This document shows, one piece after another, positions 23,041 to 34,289 of a stretch of DNA of 64,000 nucleotides (position 1 is its first letter; each line of letters starts with the position of its first letter). The position numbers were made by a program, and so were the translations under genes. This stretch comes from Ooceraea biroi (lineage: Eukaryota; Arthropoda; Insecta; Hymenoptera; Formicidae), in assembly GCF_003672135.1 (NCBI RefSeq), contig NC_039517.1:11742601-11806600 (forward strand), read 5' to 3'. The notes beneath the pieces are model-generated. The model was not told the DNA's origin and made no database searches. It saw only the letters and a list, made by a program, of their open reading frames with translations.

Positions 23041-24073
23041 AATAAAAAATAGCCAACTATAATAAAATTCCGTTCTTAGTATTAACGAAAACTGTTCGCG
23101 TAAAGCGTTTAGAACGGAGCCTTAGGTTTTCGCGGAGCATATCCACGAAACCTTAGGATTCAATGAATCAATCTGCGTTGACAACAGCCAAAATAACACC
23201 GAAAATTACCATTTATTTTGTTTCGCATTTCTAATGTTTAAACAAAAAGAAAGTAATTGCGGTCCGGCTTGGCCGGACATGATTTCGTTTCCGACCCTCG
23301 TAGCGGTAAGACGTGTCCGAACAGTTCATAATAAAACCATTTTCGTGCGCGCTCAACGTCCGTCGCGAGTGACCCTATTAATCAAATTCGAGTACGTTTT
23401 AAATCGAGAGATCGAAAGAGCGGTGTCGAGTCTCGGTGAAGATCTCCGGCCCGCGAATTCAAGATCTCCGACCGCGCGATCTCAAGATGTCCGCGTTCGT
23501 GTGACGAAATAGCGGTTCGACGCGTTCAAGATCTCCGTCTCGCGCGATCGGATCAGCCGATCGCCAGAAGATTGTCCGTTCCGTGCCGAATTCTCGACGC
23601 CGCGATTTCGATTCCGTTTATTCGTAATTCACTCTATCGAATATTGGGTCTCTATTCAATACGCAAAGTTTTGTTCCGAACATTTATTAATCTCTTAACC
23701 CAAAATACAGTTAATTTTTAAACCCTATCCTCAGTGTTCCCTGATTCCTTTCCTTATCGTCTCGTTTCGCTCGTCGTTCTGGTCGGAACGTACCGGTTCC
23801 TATTTCGTTTCGCTCCGCGTGTATCGCGTCCCGGTCGAAGATATCGTCGCACGCATTCGGACAAACAAAAACCGACGACGAGGACGTGACGGAAAACCGG
23901 TTTCACTTTTTAAATGTTTTTGTATTTTTTTACTTTTTTAGTTTTTTAATTTTGTTTAACATTTTAAGTTTTTTTTACTTTTTCATATTTAAAATTTGTT
24001 GTACTTTTTTGGTTTTTAAGTTTAAAAAAAAAATTTTTCGAACACTTGTTTCTTTTGCTGATTCATTGTTATA

Positions 24074-25345
24074 TTATGCAGCAGAGTCGATAAGAGAGAC
24101 AGACTTTGACTTAGACGTCATCTTAACTGTCTTGGAAACTCGGATATAAAATAGAATATGGATACTGTGTTTCTGCAGGAGCGTTCGCGCAGTAACTTTC
24201 ATAACTCGGTCGTTCAAATCATTGTGGACTTCCCACTTACCAGTAATACGTTTAATGAACGCGAAATAATGACCATCAGTGTAGATAATTGCAGAAACAA
24301 ATTTATATGTATATTTGTCGTAAACCAGCTCGTCTGGTATTTCCTTCATGGTAAATTGTTTCCTGCAATTCGGATAACCCTGTCAAGCTGAAAGCAAAGA
24401 ATTTCCAACATCTTCGATATCAAGCACCATGTGATTACCCTCCGATAAGATTTTTATAATATTACTACTCTTGCATCTTAAACACGTGCTTGTACTCCTA
24501 AGTGTACAAACCTCATTTACGGCTTCTTGTAGACCTGCCAGGCCGCGTTTATACATGAAGACTGGATTAAGGTGTAAAACCGGCATAATCATTGACTTCT
24601 CAAATAGGCAATCAGAGCATCGAACGGTTTGTATAAGAGACGGCACATCACGAAGGATACATTTTTCTTGTAGATATGAAATATTAATTATACAATCTAA
24701 TATTCCATCTTTTATTTCCTTAGTAGTACTTAAGATACGTCCTCGCTCATTATATAATTTCGTCGTCACGCCCATCGTTGATAACGTCTGAACAAATTTA
24801 GATATGTCGATGTTACATTCTATAAGATACTCTGAATATGACTCAAAATCATGATATGCAGCTAAAATGCTTTGAACGGTGCAATCAAACGCACAGGTGT
24901 TTCGTATACTAATCATCTGTTTACCGATGTTTACTGGTTTCAAAGAATTTCCCTTTACAAGCATAGGCAGCATTGGGGTAAATTTCGGCCGTTTGTGAAT
25001 AATCTCGATATCAGGACATGCAGAGAGAGATTTGCCTCGTTTATTCGTTCTACCTGGTATCTTCAGTTTGATTGTCTTTTTATTAAGACCTTTCCAATCC
25101 TCGACTTCATTAAGAAAGGACATTTCAGAGGGAACACTGTCAACAGTAGTATTTTCCGATTGGGATGAAACTCTTTTTATATCTGGTATCAAGTCCTTCG
25201 AATTATGAATATGAAACCTATCACTTGTATCATCTTTTTTAGTGAGTGTATTGAATTGTCAACAAAATCTTCGAATTCTCTCGTGCCGTCGGCAATTTCT
25301 TCACGCGGTTTTATTGGTAGGAGATTATTGATAGTAGGATCCATT
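24074..25345 (-). pseudogene. USP-like papain-fold cysteine peptidase domain, copy A
   Basis: From about 25192 the frame reads a Ser/Thr-rich leader ending FLNEVEDWKG. It continues to the Cys box RNTCAFDCTVQSIL, CxxC pairs (CSDC, CLRC) spaced like a USP zinc ribbon, and the His box DGHYFAFIKR with W and D downstream. One in-frame TGA (24383-24385) lies between the Cys and His halves; the frame is otherwise open for about 372 codons. The upstream leader (25345-25200) joins after one frameshift near 25238. Family knowledge: Cys and His boxes with a split zinc ribbon define deubiquitinase-like peptidases (C19). Substrate unknown. It follows the MULE transposase directly. Confidence 0.7.
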
Positions 25346-25356
25346 ACTTCAAGCGA

Positions 25357-27435
25357 TTATGCGTGTGCAATCTTTGGATCGTCTTTCTTAGTATTTTTTT
25401 CCGGTGCATTCAACAATTTATTAGTTCCCATCAAAGATCTGAGGTGAACAACGAGGTATTTGTCTACTCTGATAGCTTTTCCCTTTTTGAAAATTAGATG
25501 TTTGAGTTCCCGAAAATATTCTTCACTTCGAGTCGAACTAGCAACACGTTTATTTTCTAACTGTACGACAGTAGAATTTTGTTGATTATTAGATGTCATT
25601 ACAGCTGTCCATAGAACGAAATGTTTGGATAATTTGAAGAGACGAGATCCGAAATCAGGACAATGGTATGGATTTAATCGACCTTGTTTCAACTTATCGG
25701 TGCTATTTGTTTCAATTTTTTTCAGAATTGCATCAAGTGCATTGCTCGATAAAAGTATCTCGTCAAAGTCATCGCAATGTTCGAACAAATTTGTATCACT
25801 ATTTTCAGGATTTTTTGCGTATCAATAGGAAGATGATAAAATTTTAAACTATTCATAACTCTATTATGGGCAGCGAAACAATGGCTTTCTTTATCATCAA
25901 TATCTTCATACGTCGAAAATGCTACTGATAGGACATCCGTGCACATTTGAATGAACTCATCAATCTTTGTGCATGTACTCAAAAGACCAACACAGCGTAG
26001 ATAAAAGTCCTTTTTCTCAAGAGATTCATGTCTGAAGCAACTTCAACGCGTAACTAATTTGATTAGATGTGCGATGTCAATACGGATGAGACATCGAGGA
26101 CATTGGACACGCATGGATGATGAGCTGCTATCAAAGACAATACAATTCTCGATATGTCTTAAGATCGCTGTTGTTAAGTGCTAAAGAAGTTGCAGTCAGA
26201 AGTGCTAGTGAGTAATCTATGAACACTTGTTTCGGAACCGATCCTCCGGAACGCAACCATTCACGCATCCAATACGTCAATGTATTGGTATCGTGCTTTT
26301 CGGAAATCAACTGAAATAAAGGCAGGATCTTTTTGCGATAACCACAAACAGCCTGGTAGAGGTAAACGACTCGTTTTGAGCCATCCGGCTTTGGAATTTG
26401 TTTTACCAGTCCACCCGTTGCGTCAATGCTAATGCTACCGATATCGTCTTCTTTCTGAAACTTTTTATACAGAAAAAGTTGCGTAGGACTCCAATACATA
26501 ACATAAAAGTGATCAAGCCCGATCTCGTAAATACACCAATTGAACTCTTGACTATACTTCATGTCCCACACTGAAGCAAGAGCCGCTTTAACTTTGAACA
26601 ACCCTAACCCTTTATCTCGAGCTTCCTGTTTTGCTTTGAGTACAACATCTTCCGACGGTAGATTGGCCGGTACAACATCTCCGAAATCCATTAATCTATT
26701 AGCTTCTTTTCTCCACCAAGCGTAAGTATATGTACCCTGCAATTCTTTTCCAATACGAATCCGTCTATCACCACGGACTTGCCGCTTTTTTTCATGCGCT
26801 ATCCCACGAGAATCAAAAGTAGAAATATTTAAGATCGGGCTATCGCCAGTCGATTCGCTTTGATAATAGATATGAATTTTCGATCTGCATTCCGAACAAC
26901 TGCCTTTAATTGACAAGAATATTTCGCCAGGATTTCGATTAATTTTTGCATTTTTAAAAGAGTAAGGGCAAGGCAATTTCAGGTGACTCCATAAAATATC
27001 GTATATTGCATCAGACTAACCACTAATAAGTACCTCATATTCGCGATCTTTGTATTTTAAGATGTGCGATTTAAGGCTGTCCCATTCGCTTTTTGATAAC
27101 GCTATTGTTTTGCGAAGAGTTGGTAATATGCAATCCGATTCACTCATCGACCAATTTAAATCGTCTCACAAATCATCCGCGGTTATGTCGAGATCACTTT
27201 CATCTTTGGTAGATTCTAATGTTTCGATTCCATGTATTCGATTGAAAACATTATTCCTATTTTTTGACAAATAGAGATAGATGTAGTCCTTTGACATCTT
27301 ACCTCTCATCGCATCAACAGCCTTTTTCCAAACATCGTCATCCCATGCTAAAAATTTGTCTTTATTATCGATAAACCGAAGTCTTTTCAGGGCTTCATAA
27401 ATTTCATTCGGCGAATTCGTCGGCGTTCGAGGCAT
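25357..27435 (-). pseudogene. MULE (FB-NOF-like) transposase, copy A, frameshifted
   Basis: Minus-strand pieces. The N-terminus is at 27435 (NEIYEALKRLRFIDNKDKF). 26976-26131 contains zinc-like Cys pairs (CSEC), WWRKEANRLMDFGD, the first catalytic Asp in SIDATGGLV and the second in FIDYSLALL. 25982-25722 and 25788-25357 end with SSTRSEEYFRELKH (probable catalytic Glu) and IRVDKYLVVHLRSL. At least three frameshifts or gaps break it. MULE transposases cut and paste their elements. Residue order matches copy B at 42.5-44.6 kb, which argues these are one conserved family. Confidence 0.78.
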
Positions 27436-27505
27436 TATTATATTATTCCCGAAGCTGACTCAGGATGAGTTGCTCAGGATGAAAACGCTAAAAGAATAGT
27501 AAAGT

Positions 27506-28503
27506 TAAAACGACCTGACCGTTCGGACGTTACGCTTGTGCGCGGATAGGCTCGCCGGCCGTGGGTTCGGTTGGTGAGGTCGTGAGTAGTGAAGAGACGC
27601 AGTAGGTTACATCAACGCGATAACAATTTATTACGATAGAAGATATATTTACACTATTTACATTGGTTCGCTGCACCGTGGTGACGATGGATGCTTTCGC
27701 GGTATTCTCGGGTGACGCGATTTCGTTGGTGACAGCATGCGGGGATTAGACGCTAGGCGTAGCCTCACGACTTCGCGGGGCGTGTCTATTAACGTCGCGA
27801 TGCGTGGATAACACCTGCCCCCCCTTGTTTCTTACAACGCGTTTCGCGGGTTCGTACGCCTGAGTAGACGGTTGATTCTCTGTGGGATCTTCGTCCGCCG
27901 TAATGGCGGATGGAAATGCGGACTGCCCGGGTCAAGAACACTTGACAGAGACAAAGAACGCTTTATCCCTTACGCGGTGCAGTTGCAAGTGCTGGATGAA
28001 CGCGTCGACCGAATCCCGTGGTCGAGAACGCTAGGCGGAGACCCAGAACGCTGGACCCCGGGAACGGTACTAGCGAGAAGATCGGTAGCAGTGGAATTTA
28101 GGATGGTCGGTTTTGCTAAGAACGCTTAGCGGATACCAAGAACACTTGACCCCGTTTTCCCGACTGGAGAGATTCAGATCTAGGAGTTCGGCTTCGGAGC
28201 GGATCGGTCCGAGAAATTCGGATTGGAGATCGGAAAAGGAATCTTCGCCTGCGCCGCGCGCCGTCCTTATATACCCGGGCTGTTGGCGCGAGAGGGCGAT
28301 GGTGTCGGGGCTGCGGTCGAAAACAATTCGGAAAAAATACCCTGACGTAACGTCACTCCCCCCTTTCGAGCCTCAACTCGGCGGTTATGTTTGCGATAAT
28401 TTATTCGGCGCATAGCGCCCGGTCGTCGCCCACCGGGTGTTCGGGTGGGCGGCATCGGCGGATGATCGGCCGGTTATACGATACGGAGGGGTGCATCGTT
28501 ACA
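27506..28503 (-). repeat. 3' LTR (998 bp)
   Basis: On the minus strand it starts tgtaacgatgcacccctccg and ends ggtcgtttta. It contains ccgtccttatatacccgggc, a TATA-like promoter core on the plus reading. It carries 542 bp absent from the other LTR. Confidence 0.85.
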
Positions 28504-28892
28504 TCCCCCCCGCTTCGGAGTGCCTGCATTTAGAGGCACACGGAAGACTTCTTCTTTACGGGGCGCACCTGACCTTCGCGGCTGAATCGAATGTGCCATC
28601 GACGGGCACCTAGCCGGGCCTTGTATTCTCGGCTCACATGAGCCGAGAAATACGGTACGGGCACCATAATTCCCGGTGCGACCTTGACCTGGACGGGCGG
28701 TGGCGACATCGGTCCGATGGTCCTGGCTGGTGGTGGCCCTGGCGCTATATGCTTCACTAGCTCCGTGGATACCTTGGTTGACCGTGGAGGCCGTGCGAGT
28801 GGTCGTAGCGATCTTTTCGGCGGCGGCGGCGGCGGAGGGGTCAGCAGCCACTGATTCTTTCGCTTGTTAGCGCTGTCGGATCTTTGGATCAC
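28474..28892 (-). pseudogene. gypsy 3' region of unknown function
   Basis: Between integrase and the polypurine tract two overlapping minus frames show Pro-rich (PPPPPPPKRS) or Ala-rich sequence and YFSAHVSREYKARLG. I do not recognise a family. The frame competition and low complexity make a real protein uncertain; it may be the end of Pol or untranslated sequence. Confidence 0.35.
28504..28514 (-). other. Polypurine tract
   Basis: On the minus strand gcggggggga immediately precedes the tgtaac start of the 3' LTR, the expected plus-strand primer position. Confidence 0.7.
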
Positions 28893-29133
28893 TGATCCGA
28901 CGCGCGGTACTATCTTCGTAGATGGTCTGCTGGGCTCGGATGTTAGCGCCGGTGCTGGATGAAGCCAGTATAGCTTGGCTCAGCGCTCGTTAATGCCCGG
29001 CTTAGCAGGATCATACTCCTCGTGCTCCTGGAGGAGTGCGTTAATCTCGGCCAGAATATCGTCTTCCATGCTGCTGGTTTAACGGTTGCTAATCGAGTGT
29101 CGCGCACGGCGCGACGGTCTCGTTGTTTGCTTG

Positions 29134-29990
29134 TTATTCTTCCCCCGCTCCATCGGGGTTGTTTTCCTCGTTTTCCGCGCCGTTATCTTCTGGTACGATT
29201 TTCAAATCCTTTATGTGGACATAGCGATACCATGTTCCTTGAGCGCTTCGCAGATCCACGATTACCGGCGAGATAATTCGCCGGACCTCCAACGGACCAA
29301 CGTATTTTGAAACTAGCTTCGCGTTGAACGCCTCGGTTTTCCTTGACAGATGGTGTTCCCTCTTCCATACCTGGTCCCCGATGCGCGGTCGCCAGTCTCT
29401 TCGACGCAAATTGTAATGCTTCTCCTGGCGCTGAAACGCGCGCGCCAGGTTGATTCGGAACAGTTCGAACACGTCGTCCAGTCGGCGGCGTAGTTCGGTC
29501 GGAGGGCCTGCCGGCCCCTTGCGTAGCGGATCACCCGGACGACGCAGCTCGCGCCCGTGAATTAAGTATGCGGGTGTGAACGCGGTGGCGTCGTGTGTTG
29601 CGGTGTTATACGCGAACTGTAACTCGGGTAGGTGTTCGTCCCAATCGTTATGTCTCTTCCCGACAAATTGCGAGATCATAGTTTTGATCGTTCGATTCGT
29701 TCGCTCTACCGGGTTGCACTGTGGTGCATAGACAGGCGTGAACCGATGCCTAATACCAAGATCCGCCAGTGGGTCAGTCACTCTATCGGTGTGAGGCTGC
29801 GTCCCGTTATCGGACAACACTTCCTCGGGGCAGCCGTGTCGCAAGATAATGGCCTCGGTCAACGCTTTCATTACTTGTGGTGGCACGGCGGAGCGATCGG
29901 ACCTCTAACCATTTTGTAAAACGATCCTGCATAGTGAGCAGCCACGCGTTACCCTTCTTTGACCTTGGCATCGGCCCGACTAGGTCGATG
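29134..29990 (-). pseudogene. gypsy integrase catalytic core and C-terminus
   Basis: First Asp in VNIDLVGPMPRSKKGNAWLL (about 29975). A frameshift near 29890 leads to the open frame 29886-29134 with SDNGTQ (second Asp) and NPVERTNRTIK (catalytic Glu). The C-terminal GPY/F-like strand WKREHHLSRKTEAFNAKLVS precedes an acidic tail. No chromodomain seen. It would insert the cDNA. Confidence 0.88.
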
Positions 29991-30941
29991 TTAACCTGTT
30001 GCTAGGGGCGGCTCATGGCGGTCGGGTGGCAGCCCGAGCGGACGCGCCTGTACCGCCTTGTGCGCGAGACAATTTTGGCACGCGCACACATATTTCGCGA
30101 TCTCACGAAACATCCCCGGCCAGTAGTAGAATCTCGCAATCCGGGCGATGGTTTTCGCTATCCCCAGGTGGCCGGCCTCCGGATCGTCGTGATATCGCGT
30201 CAATATCTCGGCTCGTCGGGTTTTCGGGACGCATTTCTTCCACTGTTCCTCGGCGCTAGTCTCGCGGAAGTCCAGCTCATGTAGCACGTGACGATACAGT
30301 ATATCGCCCTCGATTCGGAAGTCGGGATGCGCCAGGGGATCTGCCTGCGTTTCCCGTTGCACCCGTGCGTACCAGGGGCACTGCCCAGTCCCTACAACCC
30401 CCACAACTGGTTGTCGTGACAACGCGTCGACCACCCGGTTCAAGGTTCCCTTGCGGTACTTAATTTCAAACGGATATTGTTGCAGCTCGAACGCCCAGCG
30501 TCCGAGCCGGCCGGTGGGCGATTCGAGCTTCTGGAGCCATCGTAACGATTGGTGGTCAGTGATAACCACGAAGTTGTAGCCCTCCAGATAGTCGCGCATT
30601 CGCCGAATGCCCCAGACTACAGCTAGACACTCTAGTTCGGTCGCGCTGTAATTCTTCTCGGCTGTGTTCAGAGTTCTACTCGCGTACGCGATTACTCGTT
30701 CCCCCTCTGGAAAGTACTGGGTGAGTACCGCCCCGATCCCGGTATTGCTCGCGTCCGTTTGCAATACAAACTTCCGTGAGAAGTCGGGACACGCTAACAC
30801 GGGTGCCGATGTAAGAGCGTGTTTGAGGGCGTCAAAAGCGCCCTGTTCTGCTGGACCCCATGTCCATTTGACCTGTTTACGAGTCAACGAGTCAGCGGGC
30901 CGGCGGCGGTAGCGAAGTCGCGTACGAATCGCCGGTACCAT
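29991..30941 (-). pseudogene. gypsy RNase H and integrase zinc domain
   Basis: RNase H motifs QTDASNTGIGAVL, YSATELECLAVVW, FVVITDHQSLRWL and VVDALSR are all in one frame. The frame runs on to the integrase HHCC zinc domain (HDDPEAGHLG...CACQNC). The RNase H Asp-Glu-Asp-Asp set appears intact. It overlaps the end of the RT frame, indicating a frameshift near 30900. Confidence 0.9.
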
Positions 30942-31619
30942 GACGCGATGCCCAGGAATTGTCGGACGTGGCGCACGGTTCGTGGCAGAGGCCAGTCGGT
31001 TATAGCGCGCACTTTCTCCAGATCCGTCCGGATGCCCTCACGATCTATGATATGCCCGAGATACTTAATTTGTGGGACACAGAACAGGCATTTTTCGGGA
31101 TTCAGTTTGAGCCGGGCTTCTCGTAAACGGTGGAACACCTCCCGGAGTATCCGGAGATGCTCCTTAAACGTCTTGGTGCAGATGACTATGTCGTCCAGGT
31201 AAACGAACACGTAGGGTTCCAACTCGGGTCCGAGTACTGAGTCGAGCAACCGCTGGAACGTAGCCGGTGCTGAATGCAACCCGAAGGGCATTACCCGGAA
31301 CTACATGAGGCCCCGCCCGGGCACGGTAAACGCAGTGATCGGCTTGCTCTCGAGTGACAAGGGGACTTGCCAGTAACCGCTCTTTAGATCGAGCGTCGTG
31401 AAATATTTCGCCTCCCGTAACTTGTCTAGCGGTTATGTGCGGGAGCGGATACGCGTCGAGTTCCGAGACTTCGTTTACGCGTCGGAAATCAACGCAGAAT
31501 CGCGGCTTACCGTCTTTCTTCTTGACGATTACTACGGGGGAGCTCCATGCACTTCGCGACGGCTCGATAACCCCCTCCTGTTCCATCCTTTCCACTTCGG
31601 CGTGGATGATGGCCTGCAT
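30884..31619 (-). pseudogene. gypsy reverse transcriptase
   Basis: First part (31619-31400): EQEGVIEPSRSAWSSPVVIV and KKDGKPRFCVDFRRVN, ending YPLPHI, then a frameshift. Second part (31291-30884): MPFGLHSAPATFQRLLD, the catalytic YLDD and KYLGHIIDREG, FLGIASWYRRFVRDF of the thumb and connection. The palm is present but the region with the first catalytic Asp is out of frame. Confidence 0.9.
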
Positions 31620-31919
31620 TGCCGGGTTTCGCGGGCGGTATCGTTGTTTAATAGGTGTGCGCGTTTTTAACCGAATGACGTGCGTGATGAGATCGGTCGG
31701 GCCACAGACCCCTTCGAATTTTTCCAGTTCCCCTCTTAGGAACGTCTCTAATTGACTTTGTTCGCTCGGTTGGCTCGCGATGACCGTTCGCGTCCGGGTG
31801 GTTGGCGTTATCGGTGGCGGCGGAATCGATTAACCGGTTCGTACCCAGAGATCCACCCCGATCAACATCGGTATTTCCATGGTGGGCATAATTTGAAATG
31901 CGTGCTTATAGTACGTTCC

Positions 31920-32207
31920 CTATAGTCGGACTGGCACGGTAATAAGTTCCCGTATCTCCGAGATGGCCCCATCGACCAAAAACACCCGTCCCTGTATCGG
32001 TCTCACGGTGCATCCGAGGCGCTGTAATGTGCGGGCGGCCTCCACATTCACAAACGACGCCTCGGAGCCAGTGTCCAGTAGGGTCGAAAAGGCCTCCTCC
32101 CGCACGCGCACTTTGACGTGTGGACGTGGGAAGTACCCTACCCTAGGGTCGGAGTCTCGGCCGCGGTCTCTCCGACCCGAGGCTCGTTTCCCGGCGGCGG
32201 GTGGCAC
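31920..32207 (-). pseudogene. gypsy retropepsin (protease)
   Basis: Contains LLDTGSEASFVN, the aspartic protease active site, and the flap-like region GRVFLVDGAI. It would cleave the Gag-Pol polyprotein. The frame ends at a stop at 31920 before RT, so it is separated from the polymerase. Confidence 0.85.
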
Positions 32208-32430
32208 TCACGCGTGAGGACGCCATCCTTTCCACACTGCGAGCAAAACCGGCGCGGGGGCGCTTGCAATCTGCTCGTGTGTGCCCCCGCTGTTTGCATC
32301 TCCAGCAGCAGTCATACTTGTTGTACACGGCTGCCGTGTTCGTTTTCGGTTTATCCTCGGTTGCCCGGTCGGTCTGGCGGCTCTTGCATCGCGCCTCGAT
32401 GTCGTCGATTTCCCCGGCTCGCCGGCTCAC
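32143..32430 (-). pseudogene. gypsy nucleocapsid zinc knuckles
   Basis: After a frameshift near 32430 the frame contains CWRCKQRGHTRADC, a C-x2-C-x4-H-x4-C knuckle that binds RNA. A second knuckle-like CSQCGKDGVLTREC lies in another frame just downstream (about 32190-32235) with Val in place of His, so a further frameshift is present. Confidence 0.8.
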
Positions 32431-33110
32431 TCGTTTGCTCGACGCACGCTCTCTCGCGGAATGTACAGATGGTAACGGGAATCCATATTCTCATACAAAT
32501 AATCGAGCTGTTCCTCCGCCGAGATGTTTCCGGCCCGTCGCATTAGCGTTGTTAGTTCGTTCGCGAACTTCCGGTACGGTTCGTCTTTTCGCTGGAATCG
32601 TGCCTGTATCTCGCGGAGTAATTGTGAATGGTACCGGCGCGGAAGATAAAATTTGCGAAAGTCTTGGATGAACTCCTCCCACTCGCGCCACGCGGACCTA
32701 CTGTTACGATACCAGAGGAGAGCCTCCCCTTTGAATAACTCTGGTAATCCGCACAGCATTTGCTAACCGGTATACCCATAGCTTTCCTTTAATTCATCCA
32801 GCCTCTCGAGAAAGGCCACCGGGTCACGCCCGTCAAAGTGACAACCCCACTTGCGGATCTGGTTAACAATTTTAGCGGTATTTTCGGGCCCGGTCGGATT
32901 CGCGGCGCATGGTGCTACACTTGCGAGCGTGAGCAGTGGCGGTGGGCCGGTGATGTCGGCATCCATCTCGTGCAGAGTAACGTGCTGACTAAGGCGTTTG
33001 CGTAACTCGTCGATTGTCCCGCCAGAACTTAAACCCCGTGATTCTAGTGCAGTAATCAATTCTGCCTTAGTAGATCGATAGATCCAGTCTTTAGTCATCG
33101 GTCTCTTCAC
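32427..33110 (-). pseudogene. gag: gypsy gag: SAP-like N-terminus and capsid region
   Basis: Starts MKRPMTKDWIYRSTKAELIT with a SAP-like helix-turn (RGLSSGGTIDELRKRLSQH). It continues to CHFDGRDPVAFLERLDEL and, after an in-frame TAG near 32763, to the retrotransposon capsid block LPELFKGEALLWYRNSRSAW. Gag would assemble the particle. The first-ATG start lies 49 bases downstream of the primer site region, as expected. The premature stop splits the product. Confidence 0.85.
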
Positions 33111-33141
33111 TTTCTCTTGCGGGTTTCCGGATGGACTTACA

Positions 33142-33159
33142 GTCCCTGTTTGGGTGCCA
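33142..33159 (-). other. Primer binding site, tRNA-Lys-like
   Basis: On the minus strand tggcacccaaacagggac directly abuts the 5' LTR. It resembles the lysine-tRNA primer site TGGCGCCCGAACAGGGAC except for two G-to-A changes, both at CpG positions. Confidence 0.75.
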
Positions 33160-33615
33160 TAAAACGACCCCGGGAACGGTATTAGCGAGAAGATCGGTAG
33201 CGATGGAGTTTAGGATGGTCGGTTTTGCTAAGAACGCTTAGCGGAGACCAAGAACACTTAACCCCGTTTTCCCGACTGGAGAGATTCAGATCTAGGAGTT
33301 CGGCTTCGGAGCGGATCGGTCTGAGAAATTCGGATCGGAGATCGGAAAAAGAATCCTTGCCTGCGCCGCGCGCCGTCCTTATATACCCGGGCTGTTAGCG
33401 CGAGGAGGCAATGGTGTCGGGGCGGCGGTAGAAAACAATTCGGGAAAAATACCCTGACGTGACGTCACTCCCCCCTTCCGAGCCTTAGCTCGGCGGTTAA
33501 GTTTGCGATAATTTATTTGGCGCATAGCGCCCGGTCGTCGCCCGCCGGGTGTTCGGGCGGGCGGCATCGGCGGATGACCGGCCGGTTATACGATGCGGAG
33601 GGGTGTATCGTTACA
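33160..33615 (-). repeat. 5' LTR (456 bp), internally deleted
   Basis: Matches the other LTR at both ends but joins taaaacgacc directly to ccgggaacgg. Its length equals 998 minus 542. The same tetramer gacc borders both deletion ends in the longer LTR. Confidence 0.85.
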
Positions 33616-33619
33616 AAGT

Positions 33620-34080
33620 TATCACAGCAACGGCTGCCTCCTTTACACTTACAATTAGAGCAGTGCTTGGAGTTTGATGCTCTTTTCAACCCGATTTGCG
33701 ACGTCTTTTGTTTCCCTACTATCGCTCGAGGTTCGACGCCCGACGGCAGACGGAACAGTATCCCCCACCGCTAAGCGCACACAGACGTAGTTTATACCCG
33801 CAGAGCTCGGAAAGATTTGCACACGACGACCGATTTCAGCAACCTCCACCTCCCGCTATTCCCCTTACAGCACTGCTCAAGAACGGAATTTTATTATAGT
33901 TGTACTGCTTTTGATGTTCACCACTTATAGCAGTTTTTAGATAATAATTGCAATTAAATATACCCGAATCAAATACAGATTTTGAGTATATATTTTCGTA
34001 CTCGGAAATAGTAAATAGATATTTGTAATATTGCTAATTTCGATTCTAATCCTTCATAAACTAAAAGTGAAGACAATCTG
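33620..34080. other. Foldback interior upstream of the MULE transposase
   Basis: This segment and 27436-27501 were contiguous before the gypsy insertion and should contain the transposase promoter. ORFs here are short and unconvincing. No specific regulatory motif is identified. Confidence 0.4.
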
Positions 34081-34289
34081 CTGTCAGGTGAAGCTTCGAA
34101 ACTCTTTGTAGTTGTTTGTATCTACATAAATTTCGATTGCAGGTGCTCCAAACAACAAAAAACGATTTTAAAAAGAATACGTCGTTTATAGTTACTGTCA
34201 TAGATCTTACAAACGAAAAATGTGGTTCTGTAATTATTAAAAAATTATTTTTTGCCCAGTGCATCGTTTGTACCTAATTTCTGAGCACC

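Larger units (their letters stand above)
27506..33615 (-). mobile_element. Ty3/gypsy LTR retrotransposon, defective
   Basis: Flanked by aagt duplications (27502-27505 and 33616-33619). The 5' LTR is at the right (33160-33615) and the 3' LTR at the left (27506-28503). Order on the minus strand: LTR, PBS, gag, protease, RT, RNase H, integrase, PPT, LTR. RT-RNase H before integrase defines Ty3/gypsy. No envelope or chromodomain is recognised. Several stops and frameshifts make it inactive. Confidence 0.93.

Noticed and set aside
23234..23512. GC-rich open frame in the Foldback interior
   Set aside because: Short, no recognisable motif, and base composition alone accounts for openness. Possibly an old LTR.
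32118..32671. Plus-strand open frames over the gypsy gag-protease region
   Set aside because: Antisense to recognisable zinc-knuckle and protease coding sequence.
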